Assembly: GCF_002362315.1 (NCBI RefSeq)
Contig: NZ_MTZV01000006.1
Span: 496,001-560,000 of the forward strand
Direction of reading: 5' to 3'
Source of the DNA: Paraburkholderia acidicola
Lineage (GTDB): Bacteria > Pseudomonadota > Gammaproteobacteria > Burkholderiales > Burkholderiaceae
Length of the DNA: 64,000 bases
Every line of letters starts with the position of its first letter. Position 1 is the stretch's first letter. Positions 43,141 to 52,422 of the stretch are shown piece by piece. Below the pieces are notes generated by a model. That model was not told where the DNA came from. It searched no databases and saw nothing but the letters and a program-made list of their open reading frames with translations. The translations under genes and the position numbers were made by a program.

Positions 43141-44342
43141 AAATTCTCTACACAAACTTTCATAGCGGGGATGGCGGCGGTCATACGACCTACATCCTCA
43201 ATCTGGTTCGCGTGCTGAGCCGTCGTCATCAGGTGGCCGTTGCGGCGCCGCGCTCAAGCCGGCTGTATCAGAGTGCGCGCAATATGCCCGGGGTCGACGC
43301 CTTCGATTTCTCATTTCGCAACACGCTCGGCTGCATGACCGGGACCGCGCTCGCCTTGCGTCGTCTGGTCGAAGCGAATGGCTACGATGTCGTGCACGTG
43401 AATGGCTCGGCCGATCACCGTATCGCCGGACTGGCGACGCTCGGCATGTCCAGAAACCGCCCGCGCATCGTCTTTACGAAACACAATGACCTGCCCGCCA
43501 GCGGCCTTGGCACATGGCTCAAGGGAACCCTGGGGACGGACTCCGTCATTTGTGTTTCCGAGTACACGCGCCGCTTTTTGACGCAAACGGTGTATAGCCG
43601 CAAGGTCATGCGCGTGGTCCATCACGGGGTCGACCTGTCCCGCTTCATTCCTGTCCGAGCCTCCGCCGTCGAGCGGAGCCGGCAATTCTGGTTTCCCGAG
43701 CTTCCCGACGATACGCTGGTCGTAGGCAGCACCGCGGGCATGGACGACAACAAAAGCTGGCTCGATATGGTCGCCGCGGTTGCGTTGCTGCCCGAGGCGC
43801 AACGCAAGCGCATCCGCATCGCGCTGGCCGGTCATCTGCCCAATGAACGGCAACGCGCACGAGTCGCCGAACTCGGCATGACCGATCAGGTGATTTACGC
43901 CGGCCTGCTACGTGATGTGCGCTCGCTCGTCACTGCGTTCGATATCGGTTTTGTCCTCTCGCAACGCGAAACACTGTCGTTCGCGTGCCGGGAGATGATG
44001 GCCATGGGCAAACCGATGATCGTCTCGGACGCCGGTGGTTTGCCGGAGAACATCAGCGCCGGTGTCGACGGATGGATCGTTCCGCCGCGCGGACATGCAC
44101 ATCTGGCACAACTGCTGGCGCACCTGCTGGACAACCGGCCGGAGGTTGCGCGCGCAGGCGCGGCCGCGCGGACTAAAAGCGAACAGCAGTTTTCGATGGA
44201 AACTTTTGCGGAGCGGACCGAAGCGGTCTATCAGGAGTGTCTGCGGCGCGCGGGAAGCACAGTAGCCAGCCAGAGCCGCGCACGGACGAGCACACTGCGG
44301 CGTGCTATCCGTGCGGCGTTTACTTCGCTTCCGCCCATCTGA
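43137..44342 (+). CDS. Glycosyltransferase family 4 (group 1)
   Basis: A 401-residue GT-B enzyme. The N-terminal glycine-rich loop is GDGGGHTTYILNLVRVL, and the C-terminal domain has VVGSTAGMDDNKSWLDMV and the E-x7-E-like motif in REMMAMGKPMIVSDAGGLPENI. Family members transfer sugars from nucleotide donors to LPS or other glycans at the cytoplasmic face. The start overlaps the deacetylase stop, and the last 25 residues are basic, which may aid membrane contact. No other LPS genes are nearby, so donor and acceptor are unknown. Confidence 0.88.
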   Translation: MKILYTNFHSGDGGGHTTYILNLVRVLSRRHQVAVAAPRSSRLYQSARNMPGVDAFDFSFRNTLGCMTGTALALRRLVEANGYDVVHVNGSADHRIAGLATLGMSRNRPRIVFTKHNDLPASGLGTWLKGTLGTDSVICVSEYTRRFLTQTVYSRKVMRVVHHGVDLSRFIPVRASAVERSRQFWFPELPDDTLVVGSTAGMDDNKSWLDMVAAVALLPEAQRKRIRIALAGHLPNERQRARVAELGMTDQVIYAGLLRDVRSLVTAFDIGFVLSQRETLSFACREMMAMGKPMIVSDAGGLPENISAGVDGWIVPPRGHAHLAQLLAHLLDNRPEVARAGAAARTKSEQQFSMETFAERTEAVYQECLRRAGSTVASQSRARTSTLRRAIRAAFTSLPPI

Positions 44343-44425
44343 GTGGCTGTGTCCAGGACGGCGGTGAGTTCGTCACCGCCATTCCTGGATCGGGATGTAC
44401 GCACTTTCCGGCGACATCGACGGTC

Positions 44426-47311
44426 CTAGCACTTACCGAACGTGCTAACCGGGCTCGTTACCGCGAGCGCTCGCTCGTTGAAGATCACCGGCACGCCGCC
44501 CAATCCCAGCTTCGAATTCACACGATCGAGCTTCCAGCCATCGACGCGCAGCCCCGCGCCCGACACCGGTTTGCCTTTCGCGTGCGGCACATCGATGACG
44601 ATCTGCGTCGATGCACCGGGCAACAGGTTCAGATAGTTGTCGCTGAAGAAGGCCGGCAGGATGCGCTGGCCGCTCGACGAATCGAACAGTTGCAGATGCG
44701 TCATCAGCGCTATTGCAGTGCCGATGTTCTGCACGTTCGCCGTGATACGCGTAGTGACATCGTCGAGTTCTGCCGCCGATGCGCTGATCGCGATAGCCGC
44801 CGCCTTCATCGTGTCGAGCGACGTGTAGTCCGTGTCCTGCCCGTTCTTCTCACACCAGTAGAGATTGTCCGCCACAGTCGCACCGCTCGCGTCACGCAAC
44901 GTGAGCGTGACGATGCAGACATCGGATGTCGCGGCCGCGATCTGCGTGCCGGGATTCGCGACAACCTGATACGACGTCGGCGCAACGCTCGCGATGTTCT
45001 TCGTAACCCGACCGGCAAGCGTGCTGTCCAGGTTGTAGACGCGCATCTCGACGCTACCGGATACCGTCTTCGCCGTATGGTTGGCAATCGTCACGTCAAA
45101 GGTACTTGCATCGAGAATCGCGTTGATGCGGCGGCAGCCGTGCTGGACCGCGAAAAACGACGCATGCTGCTCGAGATCGTGGCTGTACATCTGCCAGACG
45201 AAGCTCGGTTGCGCAGGGTTTGTCATCCACATGATCACGCCGGTCGCGGGCGACGTGATCGTGCCCGTCGCCGGTCCGATCATCACGGCGGCATTCGCTT
45301 CGTAGAGCGACCGGATGCACTCGTAGTTCATCATCTGCGCCTTGCGGACGAAGTCGGCGAGATTGGCGATCGCGCCGTAACGCGCGCCGGTCATCGCGAT
45401 GTAGCCCGCACCGCCCTGCTGTCCCGCCAGATACGCCCCGTTACCGTTCATATCGCGATCCGCCCAGAAATCATCGGGACATTCCCACGATGACGACGGC
45501 AGCATCGCCTCGACGAACTCCAGCGTCGGAATCGAATGCGAACCGACTTCATTGTGGAAGGCGGTACTCGACGTACCGTAGCCGCGGCTGAACGCGGCTG
45601 ACGGCGCCTCCCAGTTGTACGGACCACCCGACGAATAGCCGTTCACCGCCCCGGCCCCCGTGTCGCCCGCGGAACTCGTCAGACACAGGCGCTTCGGATC
45701 GAGCGTCTTGACGAGCGAGTCCAGCCCGCTGACGAGCGCAGCAGGCGGCGAGCCCTCGTTGCCGCCGCACCAGAGCAGCACCGACGGATGATTGCGGTAA
45801 TGGACGATGACATCGCGAATGTTGTCGAGATCGCGCGTGACGTTGACGGGCGCGGGCCCCTCTGTCGAATAGAAAAAGTCCTGCCAGACGAGAATGCCGT
45901 ACGTATCGCAGGCATCGAAAAAGTCGCGGCTCGTACTCTGTCCGTTCCAGTTGCGGATCAGGTTCAGGTTCGCGTCACGATGCAGTCTGACCTGATTGAA
46001 GAGGCGCTCGCGCGGAATCCGCTTGAGCGCCTCGTCGAGCCCCCAGTTGCCGCCCATGATCAGAATGGGCAGCTTGTTGACGGTGATGCTCAATTGCGGG
46101 CCGAAGCCGATGTTGCGCGAGTATTCGATACGCCGCAGACCGATGTTGACGGTCCGCGTATCGGACACCTGTCCCTGCAGTGCAATCGATACCTCAACTG
46201 CATACAGATTCGGCTCACCGTAACCATTCGGCCACCACAGCTTCGGATTCGCCAGGGACAGTTGCGGCACGTCGGCCGATGTCAGCGTGATGGTCGTCGG
46301 CTGGTCAGCGGCGGGGATCGTGATCGCGTGACTAAACGTGATGTCCGCGCCGATTTTTCCGGTCACCGTGGCGGCGAGGCTCGTGCCCGAGCGATTGTCG
46401 AGTGAGAGATCGAGTTGCAGCGCGGCGCTGCCCAGGTCATCCGATAGCGTGCTGTCGACGCGCAGATCCGCGATGCGCACCGCGCCCGTCGTGAACCACG
46501 ACACCGGTTGCCAGATACCGAGGTCGCGATCGGGTATCGTCGGCAGCCAGTCCCATCCGGCGGTGCAGAAGAACGTCGGGCCGTTCTTTAGCGTGACGCC
46601 GGTCGGGCCGCCATTGCGGCCACCGCGCGTGACGCCGCTCGCATAACTCGGCTTGAGCGGCCCTTCCGAGAAGTCGAGTTTGATCGCGCTGACCGCGAGA
46701 TACGCAATCCCGCCTGTCGCCGCGACGAGCTTCGTCACGTCGAAGTAGCCGTGCTTGAAAGCGCCTTCGAGCGTGCCCACCAGCGCGCCATTGAGCCATA
46801 CGCTGGCCATGTAGTTGACGCCGTCGAAGCGCAGCCACAGGCGCTGGCCGGGCCGCAATGGCGGCGTCGCGAAGGTTGTCCGGTACCAGTAGTTCGTGTC
46901 CTTCAACGTGTCGGGAATCGTGTCGGTGACGATCTTGCCGTAGAACGGATCGGGATATTTGCCGTTCGCGATCATGCTCGTGAGCGCGGTGCCTGGCACC
47001 GTCGCGGCCGACATCCCGGGAGCACCGGCGGCGCTCGCCAGTTGCGCACCGGTGAGCGCCGGGCGTTCCGATGCGGCGATGAACGTCCAGTGCCCGGTGA
47101 TTTCGCTCGATGCCGCAAGGTTCGCGGGCGGCGATGCCGGCACGACGCCCGGTGTCAGCGGTGTCGCGGGTACTGCGGGGGTCGCGCCGGCTCCCGCTTC
47201 GTCCAGTGCCTTACCCGCGCTCTGGATACCGTCGCCACATGCGGCCAGCCAGCCGCTTCCGGCCAACGTCGTGCTGTACACCAGGAATCTACGGCGCTGC
47301 TTCGATTGCAT
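44426..47311 (-). CDS. Exported GH2 glycosidase (beta-mannosidase/exo-glucosaminidase type), predicted Tat lipoprotein
   Basis: A 961-residue GH2 enzyme. The N-terminus has consecutive Arg (QRRRFLVYS) and a lipobox (LAAC), suggesting Tat export and lipid anchoring. A low-complexity Ala/Pro linker (about 30-65) precedes the sugar-binding domain (SEITGHWTF onward), an Ig-like domain and the TIM barrel. Acid/base Glu519 is in WCGGNEGSPP and nucleophile Glu588 in FHNEVGSHS. C-terminal Ig-like domains follow. I start at 47311, where GGAGAAG precedes the ATG. Divergence from a GH20 gene favours amino-sugar polymers such as chitosan, but beta-mannosides remain possible. Confidence 0.85.
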   Translation of the reverse strand: MQSKQRRRFLVYSTTLAGSGWLAACGDGIQSAGKALDEAGAGATPAVPATPLTPGVVPASPPANLAASSEITGHWTFIAASERPALTGAQLASAAGAPGMSAATVPGTALTSMIANGKYPDPFYGKIVTDTIPDTLKDTNYWYRTTFATPPLRPGQRLWLRFDGVNYMASVWLNGALVGTLEGAFKHGYFDVTKLVAATGGIAYLAVSAIKLDFSEGPLKPSYASGVTRGGRNGGPTGVTLKNGPTFFCTAGWDWLPTIPDRDLGIWQPVSWFTTGAVRIADLRVDSTLSDDLGSAALQLDLSLDNRSGTSLAATVTGKIGADITFSHAITIPAADQPTTITLTSADVPQLSLANPKLWWPNGYGEPNLYAVEVSIALQGQVSDTRTVNIGLRRIEYSRNIGFGPQLSITVNKLPILIMGGNWGLDEALKRIPRERLFNQVRLHRDANLNLIRNWNGQSTSRDFFDACDTYGILVWQDFFYSTEGPAPVNVTRDLDNIRDVIVHYRNHPSVLLWCGGNEGSPPAALVSGLDSLVKTLDPKRLCLTSSAGDTGAGAVNGYSSGGPYNWEAPSAAFSRGYGTSSTAFHNEVGSHSIPTLEFVEAMLPSSSWECPDDFWADRDMNGNGAYLAGQQGGAGYIAMTGARYGAIANLADFVRKAQMMNYECIRSLYEANAAVMIGPATGTITSPATGVIMWMTNPAQPSFVWQMYSHDLEQHASFFAVQHGCRRINAILDASTFDVTIANHTAKTVSGSVEMRVYNLDSTLAGRVTKNIASVAPTSYQVVANPGTQIAAATSDVCIVTLTLRDASGATVADNLYWCEKNGQDTDYTSLDTMKAAAIAISASAAELDDVTTRITANVQNIGTAIALMTHLQLFDSSSGQRILPAFFSDNYLNLLPGASTQIVIDVPHAKGKPVSGAGLRVDGWKLDRVNSKLGLGGVPVIFNERALAVTSPVSTFGKC

Positions 47312-47367
47312 GCTGTCTTCTCCATTTATATTTTGTTTATTTATTGTGCTAAACAGATTCAATAGAA

Positions 47368-47395
47368 CAATGTTTAGTCGACTGCGTAAACATTG
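47368..47395. promoter_or_regulatory. Perfect inverted repeat, candidate operator for the GH2/GH20 pair
   Basis: CAATGTTTA (47368-47376) and TAAACATTG (47387-47395), 9-bp perfect arms with a 10-base spacer containing GTCGAC. It lies 57 bases upstream of the GH2 start. The regulator is not encoded nearby. Confidence 0.6.
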
Positions 47396-47645
47396 ATTTC
47401 GACACTCATATATCGTCAATACGTTACCGAGTTTAGATGGCTCGATTTATACAAGTCAAGGATGTTTGAATTAATAGATATTTTTGAATCGACGCGGATA
47501 TTTGACAAAGTTTTAGTGATTTTAATAAACACCGGATTTCTGCTGCTCAAATCCTGGCATGCAGAAGGCATGCGGCCATACCAAAGCTTCCATAAGAATC
47601 TCACAAGCATAAGTTGAGAATTATTGAGAATTCGACAGAATGTGC

Positions 47646-47671
47646 CAATGTTTAAAAAGGGTTAACCATTA
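47646..47671. promoter_or_regulatory. Related imperfect copy of the operator-like repeat
   Basis: CAATGTTTA recurs exactly, then TAACCATTA after 8 bases (against TAAACATTG after 10). It is about 215 bases upstream of the GH20 start. This could be a second, weaker site. Confidence 0.35.
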
Positions 47672-47886
47672 CAGGAATTCCATCATTAGTGATGTAATTT
47701 CTTTTCACGCCAAAAGCGTTTTTCTTTTCATGCCCTGATATCCCGCAGGTCAAAGATCGCGCGAACCCTTCCACACCCCTCACCCGCATTAGAGATTGCC
47801 CGTTTCCGTTTTGATTGCATGCATGCGCTTCGCAAGCTGTGCCGATACGTCAACACCATCTCAACCCCATCTTCTGGAGTGCGAAC

Positions 47887-49701
47887 ATGAGGCATCCTGG
47901 CGTTCTTTGCGCCGTCGCTGTATTGCTGACCACCTGCGCCCCGTTCGGATCGAGCAGCGCGGCTGCGGCGTCACCGCAAGAAACAACATCGTTAAAAAGC
48001 ATCGCAGCGGCGCTCGATGACAGCGCCGCGATCAGGGCGGCAAAAGCAGGCGCTGGCTCGGACGCCAACGCCCCGTCGTTGCTTCCGGTCCCGGTGTTTG
48101 AACACGCTCTGCCGACTGGCAGCTTCACCCTCTCCGCGGACACCCGCATCATCACCAGCGGAAGCGCCGATCTGAGCGCCGCCGTTTCCTATCTGCGCGG
48201 CATCGTCGGACAATCGACCGGATTCACGTTGCCGACGGCCGATATCTTTCACGCCGCGCGCCACGAGAACTTCATCGTGCTCGACGTGGACTCGAGCCGG
48301 CTGGGCGCGCTCGGACAGGAAGGCTATACGCTGATCTCCGGAAAACTCGGCGTGGTGATCCGGGGCGCGACGGCACACGGCGTGTACATGGGCATCCAGA
48401 CGCTCCTCCAGTTGCTGCCGAACGCCGTCTATAGCACGAGCCAGCAAGCCGGCGTGTGGTCAGCGCCGGGCGTGGTGATCGCCGACTGGCCGCGGTTCGC
48501 CTATCGCGGCGCGATGCTCGACGTCTCGCGACGCTTCTTCACCGTCGATCAGGTCAAGCACTACATCGACGAAATCACACTGCTGAAGATCAACACGCTG
48601 CACCTGCACCTGGCGGACGATCAGGGCTGGCGTATCGCGATCTCGGCACTCCCGTCCCTGACGGCGATCGGCGCGAGCACGCAAAGCGGCAGCACGCTCA
48701 GCAGCTTCCCGACGGTGCCCGCGCGGCCCTGGTATTACACCGCCGACGACTACCGCGGCATCGTGCGCTACGCCGCCGATCGCTCGATTACCGTCGTGCC
48801 GGAAATCGATGGCCCGAGCCACGTCAGTGCGGCCCAGGCTTCGCTTGCCAACCTGAACTGCAGTAACACGGCGCTTCAGCCGTACTCCGGTTTCGATGGT
48901 CCTGGGCTGAGCCTGTTGTGCCTGACGGATCCGGCTCATCTGGCCAACATGCGCAGCTATCTGAGCACGGTATTGAGCAGTCTGGCCGGTATGACGGCGG
49001 GACCGTACGTGCATGTCGGTGGCGACGAAACCCCGACGGGCATCACGCCAGCCGAGTACGGCGACTATGTGAGCGCCGCAACCGGCACGGTCACCGCGGC
49101 CGGGAAGACGCCGATCGGTTGGCATCAGATCGGCTCCGCGAAGATTCCCGCCGGGACGCTGCTCGAATACTGGGGCGACGATACGGACCGCGCGTCGATC
49201 GGTACCGCGACACAGTCGGCGGATGTTCAGGACGCGGTATCGGGAATCGCGCAAGGCGCAAAGTTTATTTTCTCGCCCGCCGACCACGCGTACCTCGACA
49301 TGAAGTACAGCCAGCTCACACCATGGGGCTTACTGTGGGAAGGGTACGTCAGCATCCAGAAATCCTATTCATGGGATCCGACTACTGAACTGTCGTCGAC
49401 AGATGGTTCGATCAACCTGTTGCCCGCCCAGCAGATAGCCGGCCTCGAGGCGCCGCTCTGGAGCGACCGGACCTACGTCGGCTCGACCGCCCTGCCCGAT
49501 AACAACACGGTGTGGGCGACGCAGAAGACCTATGCCGACTACATGGCGTTCCCGCGCATGGCGTCGATGGCGGAGATCGGCTGGTCGCGACTGTCGTCGC
49601 ACGACTGGACGGGCTTCCAGCAACGACTCGTCACTCAAGGTCAACGCTGGGATGCCTTCGGTGTGGGCTATTACAAGTCGCCGGAAATTCCGTGGAAGTA
49701 A
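47887..49701 (+). CDS. Beta-N-acetylhexosaminidase, GH20, predicted exported
   Basis: A 604-residue GH20 enzyme. It has a hydrophobic leader with a possible lipobox (LLTTC). Residues 65-200 form the GH20 N-terminal alpha/beta domain. The barrel starts at WPRFAYRGAMLDVSRRFFTVDQVKHYID, with LHLHLADDQGWR near residue 240 and the catalytic pair Asp380-Glu381 in VHVGGDETPTG. GLEAPLWSDRTY and FPRMASMAEIGWS are typical late motifs. It removes terminal N-acetylglucosamine or galactosamine by substrate-assisted catalysis. TGGAG precedes the ATG at 47887. It is divergent from a GH2 enzyme and probably works with it. Confidence 0.92.
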   Translation: MRHPGVLCAVAVLLTTCAPFGSSSAAAASPQETTSLKSIAAALDDSAAIRAAKAGAGSDANAPSLLPVPVFEHALPTGSFTLSADTRIITSGSADLSAAVSYLRGIVGQSTGFTLPTADIFHAARHENFIVLDVDSSRLGALGQEGYTLISGKLGVVIRGATAHGVYMGIQTLLQLLPNAVYSTSQQAGVWSAPGVVIADWPRFAYRGAMLDVSRRFFTVDQVKHYIDEITLLKINTLHLHLADDQGWRIAISALPSLTAIGASTQSGSTLSSFPTVPARPWYYTADDYRGIVRYAADRSITVVPEIDGPSHVSAAQASLANLNCSNTALQPYSGFDGPGLSLLCLTDPAHLANMRSYLSTVLSSLAGMTAGPYVHVGGDETPTGITPAEYGDYVSAATGTVTAAGKTPIGWHQIGSAKIPAGTLLEYWGDDTDRASIGTATQSADVQDAVSGIAQGAKFIFSPADHAYLDMKYSQLTPWGLLWEGYVSIQKSYSWDPTTELSSTDGSINLLPAQQIAGLEAPLWSDRTYVGSTALPDNNTVWATQKTYADYMAFPRMASMAEIGWSRLSSHDWTGFQQRLVTQGQRWDAFGVGYYKSPEIPWK

Positions 49702-49728
49702 AGCCGATGAGTTGACATAGTGCCGCAC

Positions 49729-49768
49729 GGGGGTGCCCTCAAGAAATCGAGGGGCACCCCCGCTTTTT
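49729..49768 (+). terminator. Intrinsic terminator of the GH20 gene
   Basis: GGGGGTGCCCTC and GAGGGGCACCCCC pair with one bulged base around AAGAAATC, followed by GCTTTTT. It is 28 bases after the GH20 stop and just before the end of the convergent EamA gene. Confidence 0.85.
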
Positions 49769-49779
49769 GCAACGCTGCG

Positions 49780-50703
49780 TCACGTGCGCGCTGAACCGAT
49801 ATTGGCTGACTGTTCAATGCTTCGTGAAGCGCGTTGTCGTCCGATCTGCAGCATGGCGATGCTGGCGAGGATCAATGCGACGGCAGCGATCTCCAGCATG
49901 TCGACTCGTTCGCCAGCCAACCATCCGATCAGCACAGCGACCGTGGGCGTGATGTAGGTCGCGCCTGAGGCCGCCACTGCACCGAGTTCCTGCAATAGAT
50001 AGTAGTAGAGGAGAAACGCCATACCGGTGCCAAGGAAACCGAGTCCCACGACAACGCCCGCGGCCGCTCGCCAGTCCTGCATCAGCCGGCCCATTCCCGA
50101 GTAATCCGTGAGCGCAGCAAGTATCGCGAGAGCCAGTCCCATCTGCCATGTCACCATCGCGAGAGGCGGCAGATTGAGCGGCGAGAGAAAGCGGCGGACA
50201 TACACGTACGATAATCCGAGGATGATCGCGGCGCCGAGCATCCACGCCACGCCCGTCAGATCGTTGGCATTGTTCTCGCCTTCCCATGGCCTCGCGATCA
50301 GCACAATCCCCGCGAATCCCGCGATCACCCCAAACCCCATTAATGCGTTGAGTTTCTCCGTCCTCAGAAATAGAACCGAGGCAATCGCCGTAAAGATCGC
50401 AATCGATCCCCCCAGAACCCCCGCGACACCCGACGGTAGCAACGCCGTGCCCTTTACGATGGCGACATAGTAGAAAGCCGTCGCCACAGCAGCCATGACG
50501 AAAAAGTGCGGGATATGTTTCACCTGACCGCGATTGATCACGCCTTTGTACGAGGCGACAACGGCAAGCGGTAAAAAACCAAAGAGCACGCGCAAGAATG
50601 CGATCTGCATTGGGCTGATAAGCACCGCGGCCCATTTCATGTAGATGAAATTCGACCCCCAGCACAGGCCCAGAAACACAAATGAAGCTTTGGTCAGTCG
50701 CAT
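49780..50703 (-). CDS. EamA-family (DMT) transporter
   Basis: A 307-residue drug/metabolite transporter with ten predicted membrane segments in two EamA repeats. The first opens with KASFVFLGLCWGSNFIYMKWA and the second with GVAWMLGAAIILGLSYVYVRRF. SGATYITPTVAVLIGWLAGERV is the conserved helix 9 region. Family members export amino acids or metabolites, or import sugars; nothing here fixes the substrate. It is a single gene, convergent with the GH20 gene. Confidence 0.87.
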   Translation of the reverse strand: MRLTKASFVFLGLCWGSNFIYMKWAAVLISPMQIAFLRVLFGFLPLAVVASYKGVINRGQVKHIPHFFVMAAVATAFYYVAIVKGTALLPSGVAGVLGGSIAIFTAIASVLFLRTEKLNALMGFGVIAGFAGIVLIARPWEGENNANDLTGVAWMLGAAIILGLSYVYVRRFLSPLNLPPLAMVTWQMGLALAILAALTDYSGMGRLMQDWRAAAGVVVGLGFLGTGMAFLLYYYLLQELGAVAASGATYITPTVAVLIGWLAGERVDMLEIAAVALILASIAMLQIGRQRASRSIEQSANIGSART

Positions 50704-51159
50704 GATGGGCGTCTCACGGTGACATTCTCAGAAAATGCTGCAAGCAATTACCCCGACTCGAGGACCGGCCTGTGCAAAGAATATCGTAATCTTCCCGCAA
50801 CCTTCGACGAGTACCATGCGCCGATAAGCAAACTCATCGCGGCGCGGTCTTCCGCAACCCTGATCCACGATTTCAATACACGACTCATGTTCCCATCTGC
50901 GCGTGTCACCCCAAACCAGCCCACCGCTTTCTTGCGAAATCCTGGTTTCTTTACAGAACATTGCGGCAGGCTGCTGTCGTAACGGCCTGCAACGTCTGGA
51001 AGACAACGGGTATCAACACGCGACGTGCGATTCGCTAGACTCTCTCGTCAAGCGCCTGATGAGTTAGCGATCTTGCATGACAATTAAACGCCCGGCATCG
51101 GGTCCTTTCGAAGCGGCTGCTCTTATTTGTCTGCGGCAATCACTCTTTACTGAGGTTCT
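50704..51159. other. Intergenic region before the RND efflux operon
   Basis: 456 bases between the divergent EamA and mdtA-like genes. Open frames of about 90 codons on both strands have no family resemblance or ribosome-binding site. No regulator is encoded beside the efflux operon. I see no strong operator palindrome. Confidence 0.45.
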
Positions 51160-52404
51160 ATGAGCGAGGTCGGGTCCAACCAACCAAGGCAGCGCCGGCA
51201 CTACGGGCGCATCGTGCTCGTGCTGGTATTGCTGATCGTGATCGCGCTGGTGCTCGTCCACGTATTGCGCGGGAAGAAACCCAAGGTTGCCACACCGGCG
51301 CAGGTCGTCACCGTGGCCCCGGCGACGCTGGGCGACATGCCCGAAGTACTGAGCGAACTGGGCACCGTGACGCCGGTTGCGACCGTCACCGTGCTGCCCC
51401 AGTTAAGCGGCTACCTCACACAGGTCGCCTATCACGAAGGCGAGGATGTGGCGAAAGGCCAGTTCCTCGTACAGATCGATCCGCGCCAGTACGAAATCAA
51501 CAAGCAGCAGGCCGAAGCGCAACTGGCGAAGGATCTCGCGAGCCTCGCCCAGGCCCGCTCCGATCTCGCGCGCTATACGCAGTTGAACCAGCAGAAATCG
51601 ATCGCAGAACAAACCTATGTGGACCAGCAGTTCACGGTTCAGCAGGACGAAGCCGCGGTCAAAGCGGATCGGGCCAACATCGCGCAGTACGAGCTCGACC
51701 TGATCTATTGCCACATCACTGCGCCGGTGGCCGGCCGCGTGGGCCTGCGTCTCGTCGATCCGGGCAACTACGTGACCGCGTCGAGCACCACCGGCGTCGT
51801 GGTCATCACCACGATGAAGCCGACCACCGTCGAATTCACCGTGCCGCAGAACTCGCTCGCCTCGGTGCTGGCGCGCTTCAATTCCGGCGCGAAACTGCCG
51901 GTCACCGCGTACACGAGCGACACCAGCAAGGAAATCGCGACCGGCACGCTGTATGCCATCAGCAACCAGATGGCGACGAGCACCGGCACCGTAACCTTAC
52001 GGGCGACTTACGCAAACGATAACGAAGCGCTCTTCCCCAACGAGTTCGTCAACGTCAAGTTGCAGGTCGATACGCTGCAGAACGCGGTGCTGGTACCGAC
52101 GCCCGCCGTGCAGAGCGGTGCACCCGGCAACTATGTATTCCTCGTCAATGCCGACAACACGGTCTCCGTGCACAAGGTGACACTCGGCCCGAGCGACGGC
52201 AAGAACACCGTCATCCTGACCGGCCTCTCCGCCGGCAACCGCGTGGTGACCGACGGCATGGACCGCCTGAGCGACGGCGCGAAGATCAGGGTAGCCGGTG
52301 CGAAGCCGGCAGGACCGGCGAGCGACGCCGCCGGCGCATCCGCAGCCCGCGCGCAACACGCCGCGCATCGCCAGGCAGGCGCCGATGCATCGCAAGCTTC
52401 GTAA
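51160..52404 (+). CDS. mdtA: RND efflux membrane-fusion protein (MdtA-like)
   Basis: A 414-residue periplasmic adaptor (HlyD/AcrA type). The N-terminal anchor is IVLVLVLLIVIALVLVHVL (about residues 20-39). The lipoyl half-motifs are VATVTVLPQLSGYLTQVAYHEGEDVAKGQFLVQIDPRQYE and ITAPVAGRVGLRLVDPGNYV, with an alpha hairpin between them (about 115-180). A beta-barrel and membrane-proximal domain follow. The tail is Ala/Ser/Gln-rich. It should link the two RND pumps to the outer-membrane factor four genes on. Start spacing and length match E. coli MdtA (415 residues). Confidence 0.9.
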   Translation: MSEVGSNQPRQRRHYGRIVLVLVLLIVIALVLVHVLRGKKPKVATPAQVVTVAPATLGDMPEVLSELGTVTPVATVTVLPQLSGYLTQVAYHEGEDVAKGQFLVQIDPRQYEINKQQAEAQLAKDLASLAQARSDLARYTQLNQQKSIAEQTYVDQQFTVQQDEAAVKADRANIAQYELDLIYCHITAPVAGRVGLRLVDPGNYVTASSTTGVVVITTMKPTTVEFTVPQNSLASVLARFNSGAKLPVTAYTSDTSKEIATGTLYAISNQMATSTGTVTLRATYANDNEALFPNEFVNVKLQVDTLQNAVLVPTPAVQSGAPGNYVFLVNADNTVSVHKVTLGPSDGKNTVILTGLSAGNRVVTDGMDRLSDGAKIRVAGAKPAGPASDAAGASAARAQHAAHRQAGADASQAS

Positions 52405-52422
52405 CCACGGACCCGCGCGCCG

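Larger units (their letters stand above)
47312..47886. other. AT-rich divergent regulatory region between GH2 and GH20 genes
   Basis: 575 bases, strikingly AT-rich from about 47320 to 47720 compared with all surroundings. It holds a 9-bp-arm inverted repeat near the GH2 gene and a related imperfect copy at 47646-47671. Short open frames of about 65-75 codons lack ribosome-binding sites and look like chance. Both promoters should be here. Confidence 0.6.

Noticed and set aside
47393..47617. Open frames of 65-75 codons on both strands in the AT-rich GH2/GH20 spacer
   Set aside because: No ribosome-binding sites; AT-rich DNA next to regulatory repeats explains them.
50719..51006. Overlapping open frames of about 90 codons on both strands ahead of the efflux operon
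   Set aside because: No domain or ribosome-binding site; possibly remnants, but nothing decides this.
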